Shown in pieces: positions 53,701 to 64,000 of a stretch of DNA of 64,000 nucleotides. The stretch covers positions 6,572,001 to 6,636,000 of the forward strand of contig CP053167.1 of the NCBI GenBank assembly GCA_014607495.2, given 5' to 3'. The stretch's first letter is position 1; every line of letters begins with the position of its first letter. The notes beneath the pieces were generated by a model that was not told where the DNA came from, searched no databases, and was given only the letters and a program-made list of their open reading frames with translations. Made by a program: the position numbers and the translations under genes. This stretch comes from Carposina sasakii (Eukaryota; Arthropoda; Insecta; Lepidoptera; Carposinidae).

Positions 53701-54759
53701 ATTCGACTTCCACCTATAGCCTCTGAAAATGAAAATCAAAATATCCATAAAACCGTTGCAAAATCGGATCATATTAACCAATATAATATTTTGAAATGCC
53801 CAAAAAATTATTTCGATTGCCGATCGAGTCAGAGACTCAAAAGGCTAGGTTATATTTTGTAAATTTTTCAATTACCTGAAATAAGTGTTTTTTCATAAAA
53901 AAAAATTATTGAATGATTGTTAAGTGTAAGTACCTACTTGAAAATATATTTTGGGGCTGCTCAGACCATCAAACAGAAAACCTTCGAAATCGCGAAAAAA
54001 AAATGATGTTTCTTATATTTGTATCATATATTTTTATAAATCATTAGGTACCTACATGTTTTTCACGTTTTTTTTTCTCTTAGTGAAAGATTTTTAGTTT
54101 GATGTTCTGAGCATCTTCATGAGAGGTAATAGGTAAAGCTTACAATGTTTGTTATATTCTTATTTTTTATACCTGTTACGGTGCCATGTAAGCCCAACCT
54201 TATAGTTCCTACTTTGTAACCAAATTTCCTTAGATATGTAACTGTCCCATGATGATCTGACTGATTTCTTTTGGTTTTTCTGTAAGTTTTAAGAAATTAA
54301 GAAAATTGTATCTCATGCAAAGCTTTATTATTGATTATAATTGTAATGTTTCATAATTTTAAGTATAAAAGTTGTCTGTTATCAAAGAAAACTTAAAGTT
54401 TTGATTCGTTTTTGTCCTAAGAGTAACGAAATGGAACAAAAATAATGAATAGTTTTCATAAAAAGCATATTTTAGAGAAAATATTTGCGTTTTTAGAAAG
54501 GTTTTAAGTTTATAATTGAGATTTATATGCCAAATTTTCTCATATTTGAATTTTTGATGTATTTTTATTAGTGTTTAATAGTTACGAAATAGGAACTTTT
54601 AATCCGTCCCGTATTTTGTTTTTTAAGTTTTCAATATGTTTAATTAAAGATACAAAGTATCTCAATTGAAAATAAGAAACAAGGAAAGCTTTAAATTACA
54701 ATATATAGATTTGGATAAGTGAAAGATAAAGTTTATTTTTTAACCAGTCCGAGAAATTT
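53701..54759. other. AT-rich DNA with a possible third CPK module
   Basis: At 53722-53868 one plus frame reads KCPKNYFDCRSS and stops, echoing SPKCFNC and CPKCFSC upstream. It is not supported further. No clear AATAAA follows the Cys-rich gene. Confidence 0.3.
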
Positions 54760-54970
54760 TTCACCATTATTTTGAGATTTGCTCATAAAGGTAGGCAGCA
54801 CAATGCCCGCTAGAGCAAGACGGCCACATGTTTAGAAAGAGACGGCGAGAGTGGGCCTTGCAAGGTGATATTAGTTGCGTCCACGCAAGCTTATAGACAA
54901 AACGCACACGGCTGCGATCCGTAAAATGTCCGATACGTAACGATTCGGACACGATTTTCCCGGAAAATCG
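54760..54970. other. GC-richer patch
   Basis: About 200 bases with many CpG sites (GTCCGATACGTAACG, GGACACGATTTTCCCGGAAA) and a short palindrome TTTTCCCGGAAAA, bounded by AT-rich DNA. It could be a promoter patch for a downstream gene or an unrecognised repeat. The minus frame at 54767-54952 has no family likeness. Confidence 0.35.
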
Positions 54971-55172
54971 GACCCATGTGAATACGAATGACCCTCTGAC
55001 TATTTTAACTGTGCAATATTATATGGCTTAGTTTATATTTATTTATTTTATTATACGCTAGTTAAGTTTTTTATTGCGATTTATTTTCGCATAAACGAAT
55101 AGTTAAAGTTTGTGTTGTGACAAAAACGGTGGATTTTTAGTGACTGAAGTTTAATTTAACTTCTTGTGATGT

Positions 55173-55211
55173 ATGTTTGCAAGAAAATCAACGTATTTCT
55201 ACGTTAAAAAG
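55173..55211 (+). other. Candidate first coding exon (very short)
   Basis: The ATG at 55173 opens 13 codons (MFARKSTYFYVKK) running exactly to AAG followed by a GTATGT donor. No downstream exon was identified, so this is speculative. Confidence 0.12.
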
Positions 55212-55213
55212 GT

Positions 55214-56384
55214 ATGTTTATAAATTAATAGGTGAAACTTTTTAAACACCTACTTACCTAAAGAGAGTTTACTCTTATTATTTTCTAAATATAATTATAA
55301 AACAAAATAAACTAAAGCTTAATAATTATTATAACCATATAAGCTTTTTTCATCAATACGCCGAAACACAAATAAAGTGCCGTAAATGACAAAAAGTGTA
55401 ATTTGCAATTGCAAAAAATCAATCACAGGTGATAATCTATTGAAAGCCTTTTAAATACAACAACATTCAATCAAATACTTAACTGGAAAGGGTGAAATCA
55501 CTCAGATGAGTAGGTACTAAACAGGATTTTACTGCACAGTTAGCCATTAGAAAAACAAGTGGACAGCGCTAGGCAGGTGCAAAAACTACTCGTTTTCTAT
55601 GACCGACGGATTGTTTTGCGTTGGTATTTATAGATTTTTATCCTTTTTTCGAGTTAAGTAGTTTTTGTTTTTATGCGCTGGTGATTGTAATGCATTTATA
55701 GGTGTTGTATTAAAGTACATTATGGTTGGTTTGCTTTTTTAAATAAGCTTTACATGAGTCTTTCTTGTCAGTTTTATCTAATATTCTGAATTTGTAAAAA
55801 AGTTTTTTTTTCTCATATCCTCAAATGGCTTAAACTGATTTGAAGATAACATCTTAAAAGAAAATTTATTGCTCTTCAGTGTGTATCTTAGGATAATTGA
55901 TTTTGTGCGTAAGTGCCATCTTCACGTCACAATGTAAATTTTTATCTAGACAGGTATTAAAGTAATTTGCAAAGAAAGCCATAGGCTTTTTCTGATTTAT
56001 CCAAAAAAGATAACTTTTGCTGCTATTTTACATTAGTTTTTCTATATTTCACGAGAAGAAAGACGCTAACATCGTATAGGATATTATTATGAAAATTGTA
56101 TAATTCTTTATAAAGAAATAAATTTTAAATCTTAGTCTACCGCCCCGGGAATATACGATTTTATGTACGTATGTTTATAAACTTGTACGACTAGCAATTT
56201 TAATTTAATCCCTTACCACTTGCGTGTTTCCCTTTTTGGCGTTCGGCACTTCCATCCATCGCATTCTTGATTTGCGGCGCCTGCTGGTATTTTAAGACCA
56301 ATCTTTGGTCTATTTTGACCAGAAGTTTTTGATGTGTGGTACGAACTTTTACATATTGGTGGTATTTTTTTACATAAGTAGGTA
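55214..56384. other. Unassigned AT-rich DNA
   Basis: No repeat partner, coding signature or RNA gene recognised. Confidence 0.5.
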
Positions 56385-56388
56385 TATA

Positions 56389-56632
56389 TACACGGCCGTG
56401 TTCCTAAAATGGGGTAGCAAGAATCGCAGGATCACAAAGAATATAGCGACGCCATAGGTCCTGGGTTCGAATCCCGGTAGGTGCAAACATTGATATGATG
56501 AATATCGAGTCATGGATGTTTCTATACTTGTCTATGTATTTATATACCGTTGCTTAGTACCCACGACACAAGACCTTAGGGATCTTAATGAGGGACTAGG
56601 TTAAGGTGTTGTGTAGTGTGTGAATATTTATT
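56389..56632 (+). mobile_element. Chimera: R1 head fused to headless SINE-B
   Basis: CACGGCCGTGTTCCTAAAAT to GCAGGATCACAAAGAATAT is R1 (56389-56444). From GCGACGCCATAGGTCCTGGG it is SINE-B, with the B-box GGTTCGAATCCCGGTAGGTG and body intact to TGTGTAGTGTGTGAATATTT. The A-box part of SINE-B is missing. Confidence 0.75.
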
Positions 56633-57319
56633 TATTTATAATGAAGCCCCGGCCATCATCCGGGTCCGTTCCTGAGATCCCCGGTTCCTGAGGCACTCGT
56701 TCCAGAGGGACACGAATACGATAAATATATCTAATTACTCGTAAAAAAGATTTTTGTTCTTTTCAACTTGTAGAGTCAACAAAAATGTAGATATGTGTTT
56801 AGACGAAAGTAATTTATTTGAAATCATAAGAGGTATACCTACAATATCGAATTGTAGTTATACTACCAACATTATAAAAATAATTTCTAAAAGTAAGACA
56901 CTCTCACACTTTTAGTTTTAATTATCATATTCCATCGAGGGCTTGGTTTTTGAAAGATAGCAAAATATACTTAGGTTTTTGATTGAAGAGGTTTAATTAT
57001 GTAGGTAAGTAATTAGTTTCGTATGTTACTTGAAAAAGCTAAGCTCTTTGTGAAATTCATTGTCAATTTTCATAAAATTTATACTGTTATTACAATATAA
57101 TACAATGGGCAGTTGTTAACTGTCGAGAACTCCTGAAATATAAGTTAAATTTTATTTTGACTACAATTTATAGTTTTATGATACCCACATACTAGATAAC
57201 CTATATAAATACGCTAGCAACAATGAAGCCTTTCCTTAGTTAGTAACCATAACCATGTATTTTGAAATCTAACCTATACGTGTATTATAATTAAGTGCTA
57301 TCTAGTTATTACAATAAAA
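56633..57319. other. Unassigned AT-rich DNA
   Basis: No recognised feature. Confidence 0.5.
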
Positions 57320-57429
57320 AGGGCCTGTCTGTCTGTCCATTGAGGCGCGTCGGTATTCCGTAACCATGGCAACTGGACCAGAAATAGTGTTAGACTAAAG
57401 AATTAATACTGACTAGGGTAAGCTAAGGT

Positions 57430-57556
57430 TATCGACCCTAATGATGTATGTTCTCGGAGGAACTCAGAGGAGACGAGCTGGTAACTTCATATCCCCCGCT
57501 ATGCTAATCGTGACTGTAGAATCCCTTGTGATTTTGCAGTTCTGGCTATATCCTAT
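57430..57556 (-). repeat. Dispersed repeat R1 copy
   Basis: TCGGAGGAACTCAGAGGAGA, CCCCCGCTATGCTAATCGTG and TGATTTTGCAGTTCTGGCTA match R1. Confidence 0.6.
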
Positions 57557-58020
57557 TTTCATCCCAAAAGCTATGTCAGCTAACATGATCGTATTCATAC
57601 TCAACCATGAGAAATAACTTTTACTTATCTCAAAGAAAACAAAGTATAATTATAGTCTATCTCATTCGAGTGCCCTCAAGGGCAAGGTTCTACATAGAAG
57701 CCTAATAATTCTATTATGATTGCAGTAAAAGACAAACGAAGGGCGATAGCGCGTTGATGTCTTTTTCACGCAATTGCGCGCAGTTGTGTTGAATACTCGT
57801 AAGTGCATTTCATTGCATTTTGCTCTACATACATATAGTCACTCCTATTATCCCCAAAGAGGATTACTTGTATTGTGCTGTTATTATTTATAATTAACTT
57901 ATAAGTTTTAGGTATACTGTTTTTTTTATACCAGTATCTGTTCAATGAATTTATTTCCAACAATAATTTTGATATGTGTTATTAGCTAACTTAGAAGTAC
58001 TTAGATCTATGGCGTACCTG
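57557..58020. other. Unassigned DNA
   Basis: No recognised feature. Confidence 0.45.
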
Positions 58021-58024
58021 TGGG

Positions 58025-58175
58025 AGGTCGGTTGACCATCCAAATTTTTACAGGATGGTCAGCCGATCTACCTTATCAGGTAGCGTGCCCAAAATGCTGG
58101 CTGCGTTGCCGCGCTGAATGGCTATGCTTATTCTTTGGCCTAAGTAGCAGCCAGCATTTTGGTCACGTGTGGACT
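58025..58175. repeat. Two adjacent hairpins
   Basis: CGGTTGACCATCC pairs with GGATGGTCAGCCG (about 58030-58070). CCAAAATGCTGGCTGC pairs with GCAGCCAGCATTTTGG (about 58090-58163). CGTG and CACG lie just outside the second stem. Possibly a degenerate MITE. No copies in the window. Confidence 0.5.
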
Positions 58176-58664
58176 GTTTTTTAATTATGTCTACTTAGAG
58201 ATTTTATAAATTTGATATTTTTTTCCTTAAATAGGAAAATGGTACAAACTATCATGATTTTGTATTCAAATAAATTTATACAAAACAAGAATATGCTGTG
58301 AATAGGTAAAAACAAAAGAAAAATTAAAATTAAGACAGAAAGAGGTTAACTTAACCGATTATTATCTTCACCATTTGCACATCTCCAAAGCATACCCAAA
58401 AATAAAATAATAGGGTAGGTAATTGTGGTAAACCTAAAGTTAAGTAATTTTACCCGCAAAATAAAATTACTATAAGTGTGGCCAAAAATTGCACTTGCAA
58501 AAAATTAATTGTTATAATTTTTTTTAGTGATTGTTTTCACGCGATCCTAATTATGATTTTTTATGTTCTTCTTTCCATTATACCTTATTTATCTTGCAAC
58601 TTGTGAACAAGTCGTACCTTTAAGGGTAGTTGATTTTTCTAATGATTAGATATACCTGAAGAAT

Positions 58665-58756
58665 ATAGTTGACGGTGTCCCTATCTTGGTCAAGGTTAAG
58701 AGGACAGCATCAAAATCCCAAAGGTAAAATCTGACCATTGGAAAAATCGGGCCTTA
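58665..58756. repeat. Short repeat, relative of 20993-21095
   Basis: TCCCTATCTTGGTCAAGGTT and GGAAAAATCGGGCCTTA match the other copy. Here the hairpin arms are degraded. Confidence 0.45.
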
Positions 58757-58767
58757 ATATATTATTA

Positions 58768-58992
58768 TTAGTGGACGCCCGCGACTTCGTCCGCGTGTAC
58801 TGCAGAAAATGGCGAAATTATCCGGGATAAAAATATTTTCCCGGGATCAAAAGTAGCCTATGTGTTAATCCAGGGTGTCAGCTAACTCCATACCAAATTT
58901 TATCAAAATCGGCACCAGCTGTTTTTACGTGAAAGAGTAACAAACATCCATCCATACATACAAACTTTCGCGTTTATAATATTATAGTAGGA
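58768..58992 (-). mobile_element. Non-autonomous Helitron, short subfamily
   Basis: Plus strand: TTAG (mutated CTAG), GTGGACGCCCGCGACTTCGT, CCCGGGATCAAAAGTAGCCT, AAATTTTATCAAAATCGG and an AT-rich 5' side ending TATAATATTATAGTAGG. Confidence 0.7.
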
Positions 58993-60555
58993 TTTTACCC
59001 GTAGGTACTCGAGAGGTAATTTACCTACCGACATATTATCTGTTTGAATATTTTAAAAATAGAAATAAGCACCTTTATGTTGACAATTTAAGTCATGCTA
59101 ATTTAAGCTTTACTATTTATTAGTTTATGTTTCTATTTCATTTAAGTATACCTTGGTGTGTTATTTTTATCACATAAATAATAGCATGAAATAAACATCT
59201 ACTTCTTCTTGAATGAAATCTACTTCTACTTTTTCTTTACTCCAAGACTCGCCTTTTTTAATACTAAATATTTTCTTACATCTATAGTTATTAACAACTT
59301 ATTAACCAACATTGCACCAAGTTTATAATTAACTTCCACACAACAAACATACAATCGATAAGTTTTAATATCGAGAACTTTTAATTTAGCGATGCGATTA
59401 TTGTAAAAAGTCAGCTTGCCGTGCGAGTGAGGCGTGGGGCGGCACGCAAGCGAGGTTTTTTTTACTTTATTTTTCATGAACACTGGCAGCTTGCTGTGTT
59501 TGTTTGTCTTGTTGTTTGTACCGTTAAGATAGGGTTAGAGCTTTTTTCTTCTGATTTGTAAGTGCTAAAGATTTTTTTTTATTTGTAGGTAAATGAGTTT
59601 TTTCCTGGCGCCACTTAATACGCATTTTGGTCTTAATCGTACTGCCTTATTATTTGCACATTTAATTTATATCAATTATTCTATTTAGTTATTTTTAATA
59701 TAAACTAAACGCTAATATTAATAAACGCAGGATAGAGATAATTTTACCCTGGGGTGTAAAGGGACATTTTGTTTGGAGCAGTCTGAATTTAAAGTCGGAG
59801 TAGGCTCCGAATAATGTCTAATGTTTGAAGTTTTAGTTAATAGACCGCGATTTTGTGTGCGCCAACGCATCTATAAACAAATATCTACAGATACATATAA
59901 ATGACAAGTATCTCCAATGTGGAAGCGAGATCACTCTACACTGCTATTAGCAGCATCTCGCTTACCTAGTAACAATATTGTTTTCATAATATTTAGATAA
60001 AGCTGCATCCCAGTTATACGCCTTTGACAGCAGAATTATATTCCATGTCTGTTAAATTTAACAGTATCTGTTTTATGTATTACAAAACAATTTTCACATT
60101 GTTTAAAGTTTATCGTCTGAATTTGACAGATATTTTATACATTTCGCTGTCAAAAGTATATTTTATACAGTGTCCAAACTTTAGGCGGTTTTGTAGTAAC
60201 AGGGTACAGCTTATACCTACCATGCGCAGTAGGTATTCGAAATAACCATGAAAACTTACAGAGATATTTAACAAAGCTAAACCTAACTGTAACCTAGATA
60301 ATCTTAGATCTAGAAACTACAAGATTACACAAACGGGTCAATGAAAATAGAAAACCCACGTGAATAGTAAAATGTAACCCTACTTTACACATGTAACGTA
60401 GGTGTAACGGATACTATACTAGAATTTCTAGACTTAATCTAGGTATTAAACTGAGACCTAGGAATTTTGAGAACATGCCTAGTATTTACGAAGTTTAGTA
60501 AATAGTTGTTGAGAATGATCATGATAATATTAAGGTCGATTCCGGCAGTCACACT
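58993..60555. other. Unassigned AT-rich DNA
   Basis: It includes a short hairpin at 59920-59964 (GGAAGCGAGATC with GCATCTCGCTTAC), repeated at 63306-63352. The open frames at 59226-59483 and 60024-60245 are unassigned. Confidence 0.4.
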
Positions 60556-60559
60556 GAAA

Positions 60560-60776
60560 GCCTCGAGCACACCGGATGCGTATGCGTGCACGTAAGCGTA
60601 GACGTACACGTACCTCTGAGTTTAATGTATGGAACTGTCACCGCTTGACGTCTATGCTTACGTCTACGCATACGCATCCAGTCTGCCCGTGCCTATACAG
60701 TTCCATACATTACAACTCAGTGGTACGTGTACGTCTACGCTTACGTGTACGCATACGCATCCGGTCTGCTCGAGGC
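60560..60776. mobile_element. Compound CpG-rich foldback element 1
   Basis: The left arm starts GCCTCGAGCACACCGGATGC and the right arm ends GCATCCGGTCTGCTCGAGGC. The arms are about 77 bases, including CGTAAGCGTAGACGTACACG and ATGTATGGAACTG. A third partial copy of the arm (60647-60690, ACGCATACGCATCCAGTCTG) lies in the loop, in right-arm orientation. The two frames called across it are shadows. Confidence 0.8.
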
Positions 60777-60782
60777 TACCTA

Positions 60783-60900
60783 ATCTTAAGTTTAGTCCTC
60801 TACATGTCCCTTTCTGTCGTAGCTATTTATGTTAAGAATGAAGAGGGACAGATCTGTCTCATTTTAAGTTTACGTTTAAGTGTGATGGGCAGAATCGATC
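60783..60900. mobile_element. MITE-F copy, left end lost
   Basis: TGTCCCTTTCTGTCGTAGCT and GTTTACGTTTAAGTGTGATG match 21599-21720 in reverse. It directly abuts the foldback on its left. Confidence 0.6.
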
Positions 60901-61192
60901 ATACTCGGATTATCTAAATAAATAAAGTATTCACTAATTTAACAACAAACAAATAGATAGGTAATTTTGTAAACATCCATCATCATAATATCGATAGTTT
61001 CCTCTACCGGGATTTAAACCTAGATAGTATTTTTGTCTAAAACAAGATCCAGATAGAGACAGCAATTTTATACTTCAGTTAAAACTATCTGAACGTAAGA
61101 AAAATCATCCCTTGATATTTTCCATTAGCCATTTGGTTTTCTTTCATTTAGCATATTATATTCGCAAATAATTTTCAAATCAATAGTAATGT

Positions 61193-61432
61193 CTTGTTCA
61201 GTGCGACGCGGATGACTTACGCGCACGTCCGCGACGGACGGTAAAATGTATGAAACCTTACGCGGACAGCTCCGCGTCGCACTGAACGCGCTGTAAGGTT
61301 TCATACATTTTACCTTCCGTCGCGGACGTGCGCGTAAGTCATCCGCGTCGCACTGAACGCGCTGTAAGGTTTCATACATTTTACCGTCCGTCGCGGACGT
61401 GCGCCTAAGTCATCCGCGTCGCACTGAACAAG
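61193..61432. mobile_element. Compound CpG-rich foldback element 2 with 71-bp tandem units
   Basis: CTTGTTCAGTGCGACGCGGA at the left and TCCGCGTCGCACTGAACAAG at the right. The right side contains the arm twice in tandem (period 71, 61281 to 61352), so a single left arm can pair with either of two right arms. CGTCCGCGACGGACG is itself palindromic. Non-coding. Confidence 0.8.
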
Positions 61433-61856
61433 GCCTAATCCTTGTCCATTCTCCCTCCCTTACGTCACTAGAGAAAGTGGTGTAATATCCTGGGTCACCA
61501 CTATACCATAAAGTTATCTAGTACATGAGTATTAACATAGGAATCTCTTGTAAACTATACATCGCTTGGGTTTAAATTGTGCTATAATATACAAGATGTT
61601 TAAGCCAGATAATGCTGGTCCAAGAAGGAAGATTTACTTAGTAGGTTAATACGAGTAAGAAATATAATTTTCTTTGTGTATACTTTAGAATTACAGTTCA
61701 TCCCGTCCTTGTAGGGATTTCCGGAAGTCTTTTTTTGCTGCTCATCTATAGGTACCTATATATACTTCCAAAAAAATATATAAGCTTCGAATCCAGTAGT
61801 TTTAGTGCGTTTTAGTTACTCAGCACCTAACGAAAAAGTATTCATTTATTTATGGG

Positions 61857-62215
61857 GGACAATTCTTGAAATTTTTTGAGCCGAAACGCAACCACTAACG
61901 AACCGTTAACGAAACGCGGTGTGAAGCAATATACAGGGTGTAACAGAAAGGGTATGTTAAGCGAAAAGCTATGTAAACAGCCCACTATAGAAAACCTATT
62001 TCCAAAATTGGAGACTCGAAATCACATGTTTATTTTTCAATATTGTATGAACATTCCTGAGTTGTTTAAGAATTCTCCATACTATCTGGAGAAATAAACG
62101 TGTAATTTCGAGTCTGAAATTTTGTGGATAGGTTCCTTTTAGTGGGCTATTTACATAGCTTTTCGCTTAACATACCCTTTTTGTTACACCCTGTATACTT
62201 ACCGCTTGAGTAGGA
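61857..62215. repeat. Repeat H interrupted by MITE-A
   Basis: GACAATTCTTGAAATTTTTT, GCCGAAACGCAACCACTAAC and GCAATA before the MITE, TACTTACCGC after it. The related uninterrupted copy is at 48516-48612. Confidence 0.75.
61934..62193 (+). mobile_element. MITE-A, complete
   Basis: CAGGGTGTAACAGAAAGGGT at the left and CCCTTTTTGTTACACCCTG at the right, with arms of over 55 bases, flanked by TA. A second inner pair (GAGACTCGAAATCACATG with ACGTGTAATTTCGAGTCT) extends the hairpin almost to the centre. 260 bases. Confidence 0.9.
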
Positions 62216-63189
62216 TAGAACCTATGCCCCCCAATTAAAATCATCTATACCTAAATAGCTACTCAATAAGATGGTCCCACAACCAATATAAAGACAATTC
62301 TACACTTGCGCTGCGCATGCGCTCAGTTAGAAACCAATTTTCTATTCTATTTAGAAGTTGTTACGTTGTCCGTCAAGTCAGTTTTGCAATGGACGTGGCT
62401 CCTTATAAGGATTGTCCATCTAAAAACTGGAACGCTGTGATTGTGCGCTCCGCAAGTGTATATGTATTTTTATATATAGCTTATATAGCTTAGAATTTAT
62501 ATCTCTTTATTTAATATAGGTGTGTATTATACGCAGATTTTCCGTGATTTTTATAATGACAATGGTCTTTTACTATTTAATTTAACGTCCCACGGACGAA
62601 ATTCGCGGCTATTGTGATTTTGCAAATTGAATATTGTAACACAGGTTTCAGCTATGATGTATATAAGTAAGTAAAAAAAAAAACTCAGATAATTATATCA
62701 TTCCAAATCTAACTTTGACTTCCAAAGTTTCATCTGCATCTTCCGTCTTGTCGAGAACTCATGGCCATCCGATGAGCTACCAGCTTATCCCTGATCTTTT
62801 ACATTTGGTTCGTTGGTTCTACTTGATTCTTTAAGTCTTACGTCATTTTAGTAAGAAACCGTGTATATATATGAGCATATTTGCATTCAGCTTTATCTCA
62901 AAGTATACCATTATTTTTAGCAAAACGGGCGATAGTTTACCGTTTTGTAACTAAACGTTTAATGATAGCGTTTATTGGATTCAACAATGTATAATGCTAA
63001 AAGCCGCTATGACAATTTACTAACAACAATGTGTACATGTCGCAGGCATATGAAGAACATGTATGTATAATATATACATAGCCTCACGCCTATGCTCCAT
63101 AGGTGTTAAACCTGACGAAAAATATGCAAGAGGTGCGATTTTGTTTGATTTAACGTGTGATTTTAAATTTGGTATGGACTTTTTATACT
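62216..63189. other. Unassigned DNA
   Basis: 62300-62460 is somewhat GC-richer (TGCGCTGCGCATGCGCTC) without recognisable content. Confidence 0.4.
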
Positions 63190-63271
63190 GGCATAATATT
63201 TTAATTCCGGATAATTACGACATTTAGTTTTTTCTGTAGTCTACACGGACGAAGTCACGGGCGTCCACTAG
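63190..63271 (+). mobile_element. Helitron 3' end fragment
   Basis: TCCGGATAATTACGACATTT, then CACGGACGAAGTCACGGGCG and TCCACTAG: the same terminus as 27255 with a few substitutions. Confidence 0.65.
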
Positions 63272-63305
63272 CCAAATAAAATATTTTTCCACAGTATAAG
63301 AATTA

Positions 63306-63352
63306 TGGAAGCGAGATTTCTCTCGACTATCATAACACTATCTCGCTTCCAC
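63306..63352. repeat. Short hairpin, second copy of 59920-59964
   Basis: TGGAAGCGAGAT pairs with ATCTCGCTTCCA around a 23-base loop. The arms match the other copy but the loops differ. Confidence 0.5.
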
Positions 63353-64000
63353 CAGGGGCACTGATCCTAAACGTGAACATATGTAAATAACGGAAAGACT
63401 ACAAGTTTATACTCTTGTTAAGCTATTATACCATTGTATTATTAATTGTACCGTGGACGCCCTACTGCGTATAAATAAAGTGTCAGTCAGTGTGTCTGTC
63501 AGTGATGAACGAACGTACGCTTTTGATACAGAGTAGAAGGCATGCAGAGGGTCAAGTCTTCACTAATATATTCTAGTGTATATAGCACATTGTCGGTCTC
63601 AGTGTAAAACCACTCAAGTAACTATTTAAGGTAGAAAAAATATACGTTTTTTTAAATTTAAAGTGTAGACAATTAACTGTGCTTAAGTATCGATATTGTA
63701 ACTTAATTTTTTCTATGTTGAAGTTAACCAAAATGTAAATAAAGAGTTTGTGTTTTAATATGTTTTTACACTGTGACACTGTTGTCTAGTCGTTCAAAAA
63801 TTACACGGAAGTTTTGTTGTATAGTAAAATTGATAGTATATTTCCATATAAAAATAGAGGATATTATCAAATAAAAAACATACAATTAGACCTCTTCATT
63901 TATGTACCTACAACAACGCATTTACAAAGTAGTAATAACAAACATAATATTAATATGTGCAAATAAGTAATTTTCCGCATACTCGACAACAATAGACCAT
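63353..64000. other. Unassigned AT-rich DNA
   Basis: No recognised feature. The minus frame at 63573-63779 is Leu/Lys/Tyr-rich and unassigned. Confidence 0.5.

Noticed and set aside
60576..60917. Arg-rich 113-residue protein
   Set aside because: It is a reading through the CpG-rich foldback arms. The apparent R-rich repeats reflect the CGTACG-like sequence.

Overview
The window looks like AT-rich, intron-poor, repeat-dense nuclear DNA of a moth or butterfly. The evidence is the repeat content. There are Helitron-type 3' ends (CTAG preceded by a GGACG...CGTCC stem), RTE-clade LINE tails coding for GEAYVQQWT, tRNA-like SINEs with CATCAT tails, and several TA-inserting MITEs beginning CAGGGTG. 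No bacterial operons, rRNA, CRISPR array or ordinary conserved host gene is visible. Species assignment is inference.

Layout. Positions 1-10125 are mostly unique AT-rich sequence with scattered MITEs, two tRNA-like SINE families (called A and B here) and a truncated non-LTR reverse transcriptase (9335-9800, minus). Positions 10126-15259 hold one decayed hAT transposon of about 5.1 kb with 8-bp target duplications, end arrays of the hexamer CAAGAC, a broken transposase gene with one intron, and two other elements nested inside it. At 15346-20197 come RTE and SINE debris, a MITE and a Helitron-like stretch. At 21189-23664 there is a full tRNA-derived SINE (family D) and a PIF/Harbinger element that still shows remnants of both of its genes, the nuclease and the Myb/SANT-like protein, on opposite strands. 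Positions 24636-29400 carry Helitron, MITE and SINE copies, including a P-like MITE with a perfect 8-bp duplication. At 30254-31050 there is a nearly exact 398-bp tandem duplication of a SINE-in-SINE block. Positions 31418-37315 hold nested MITE, LINE and Helitron insertions. Positions 41057-51160 repeat the same families and include a foldback of about 480 bp. A possible small host gene, Cys-rich and apparently spliced, lies at 52452-53513, with a near-perfect inverted-repeat MITE immediately after its stop codon. The last 10 kb is mostly unique, with several strong hairpins, including two compound CpG-rich foldbacks at 60560-60776 and 61193-61432.

Family names used here (A-H, R1, S, E) are labels for this answer only. 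MITE-A, B and C share CAGGGTG-type ends and TA duplications (Tc1/mariner-like). SINE-C ends with the same tail as the RTE LINE, so RTE machinery probably mobilised it. The coding content is almost entirely transposon-derived and inactivated. The only non-transposon coding candidate I would defend is the Cys-rich gene, and I cannot assign it a function.
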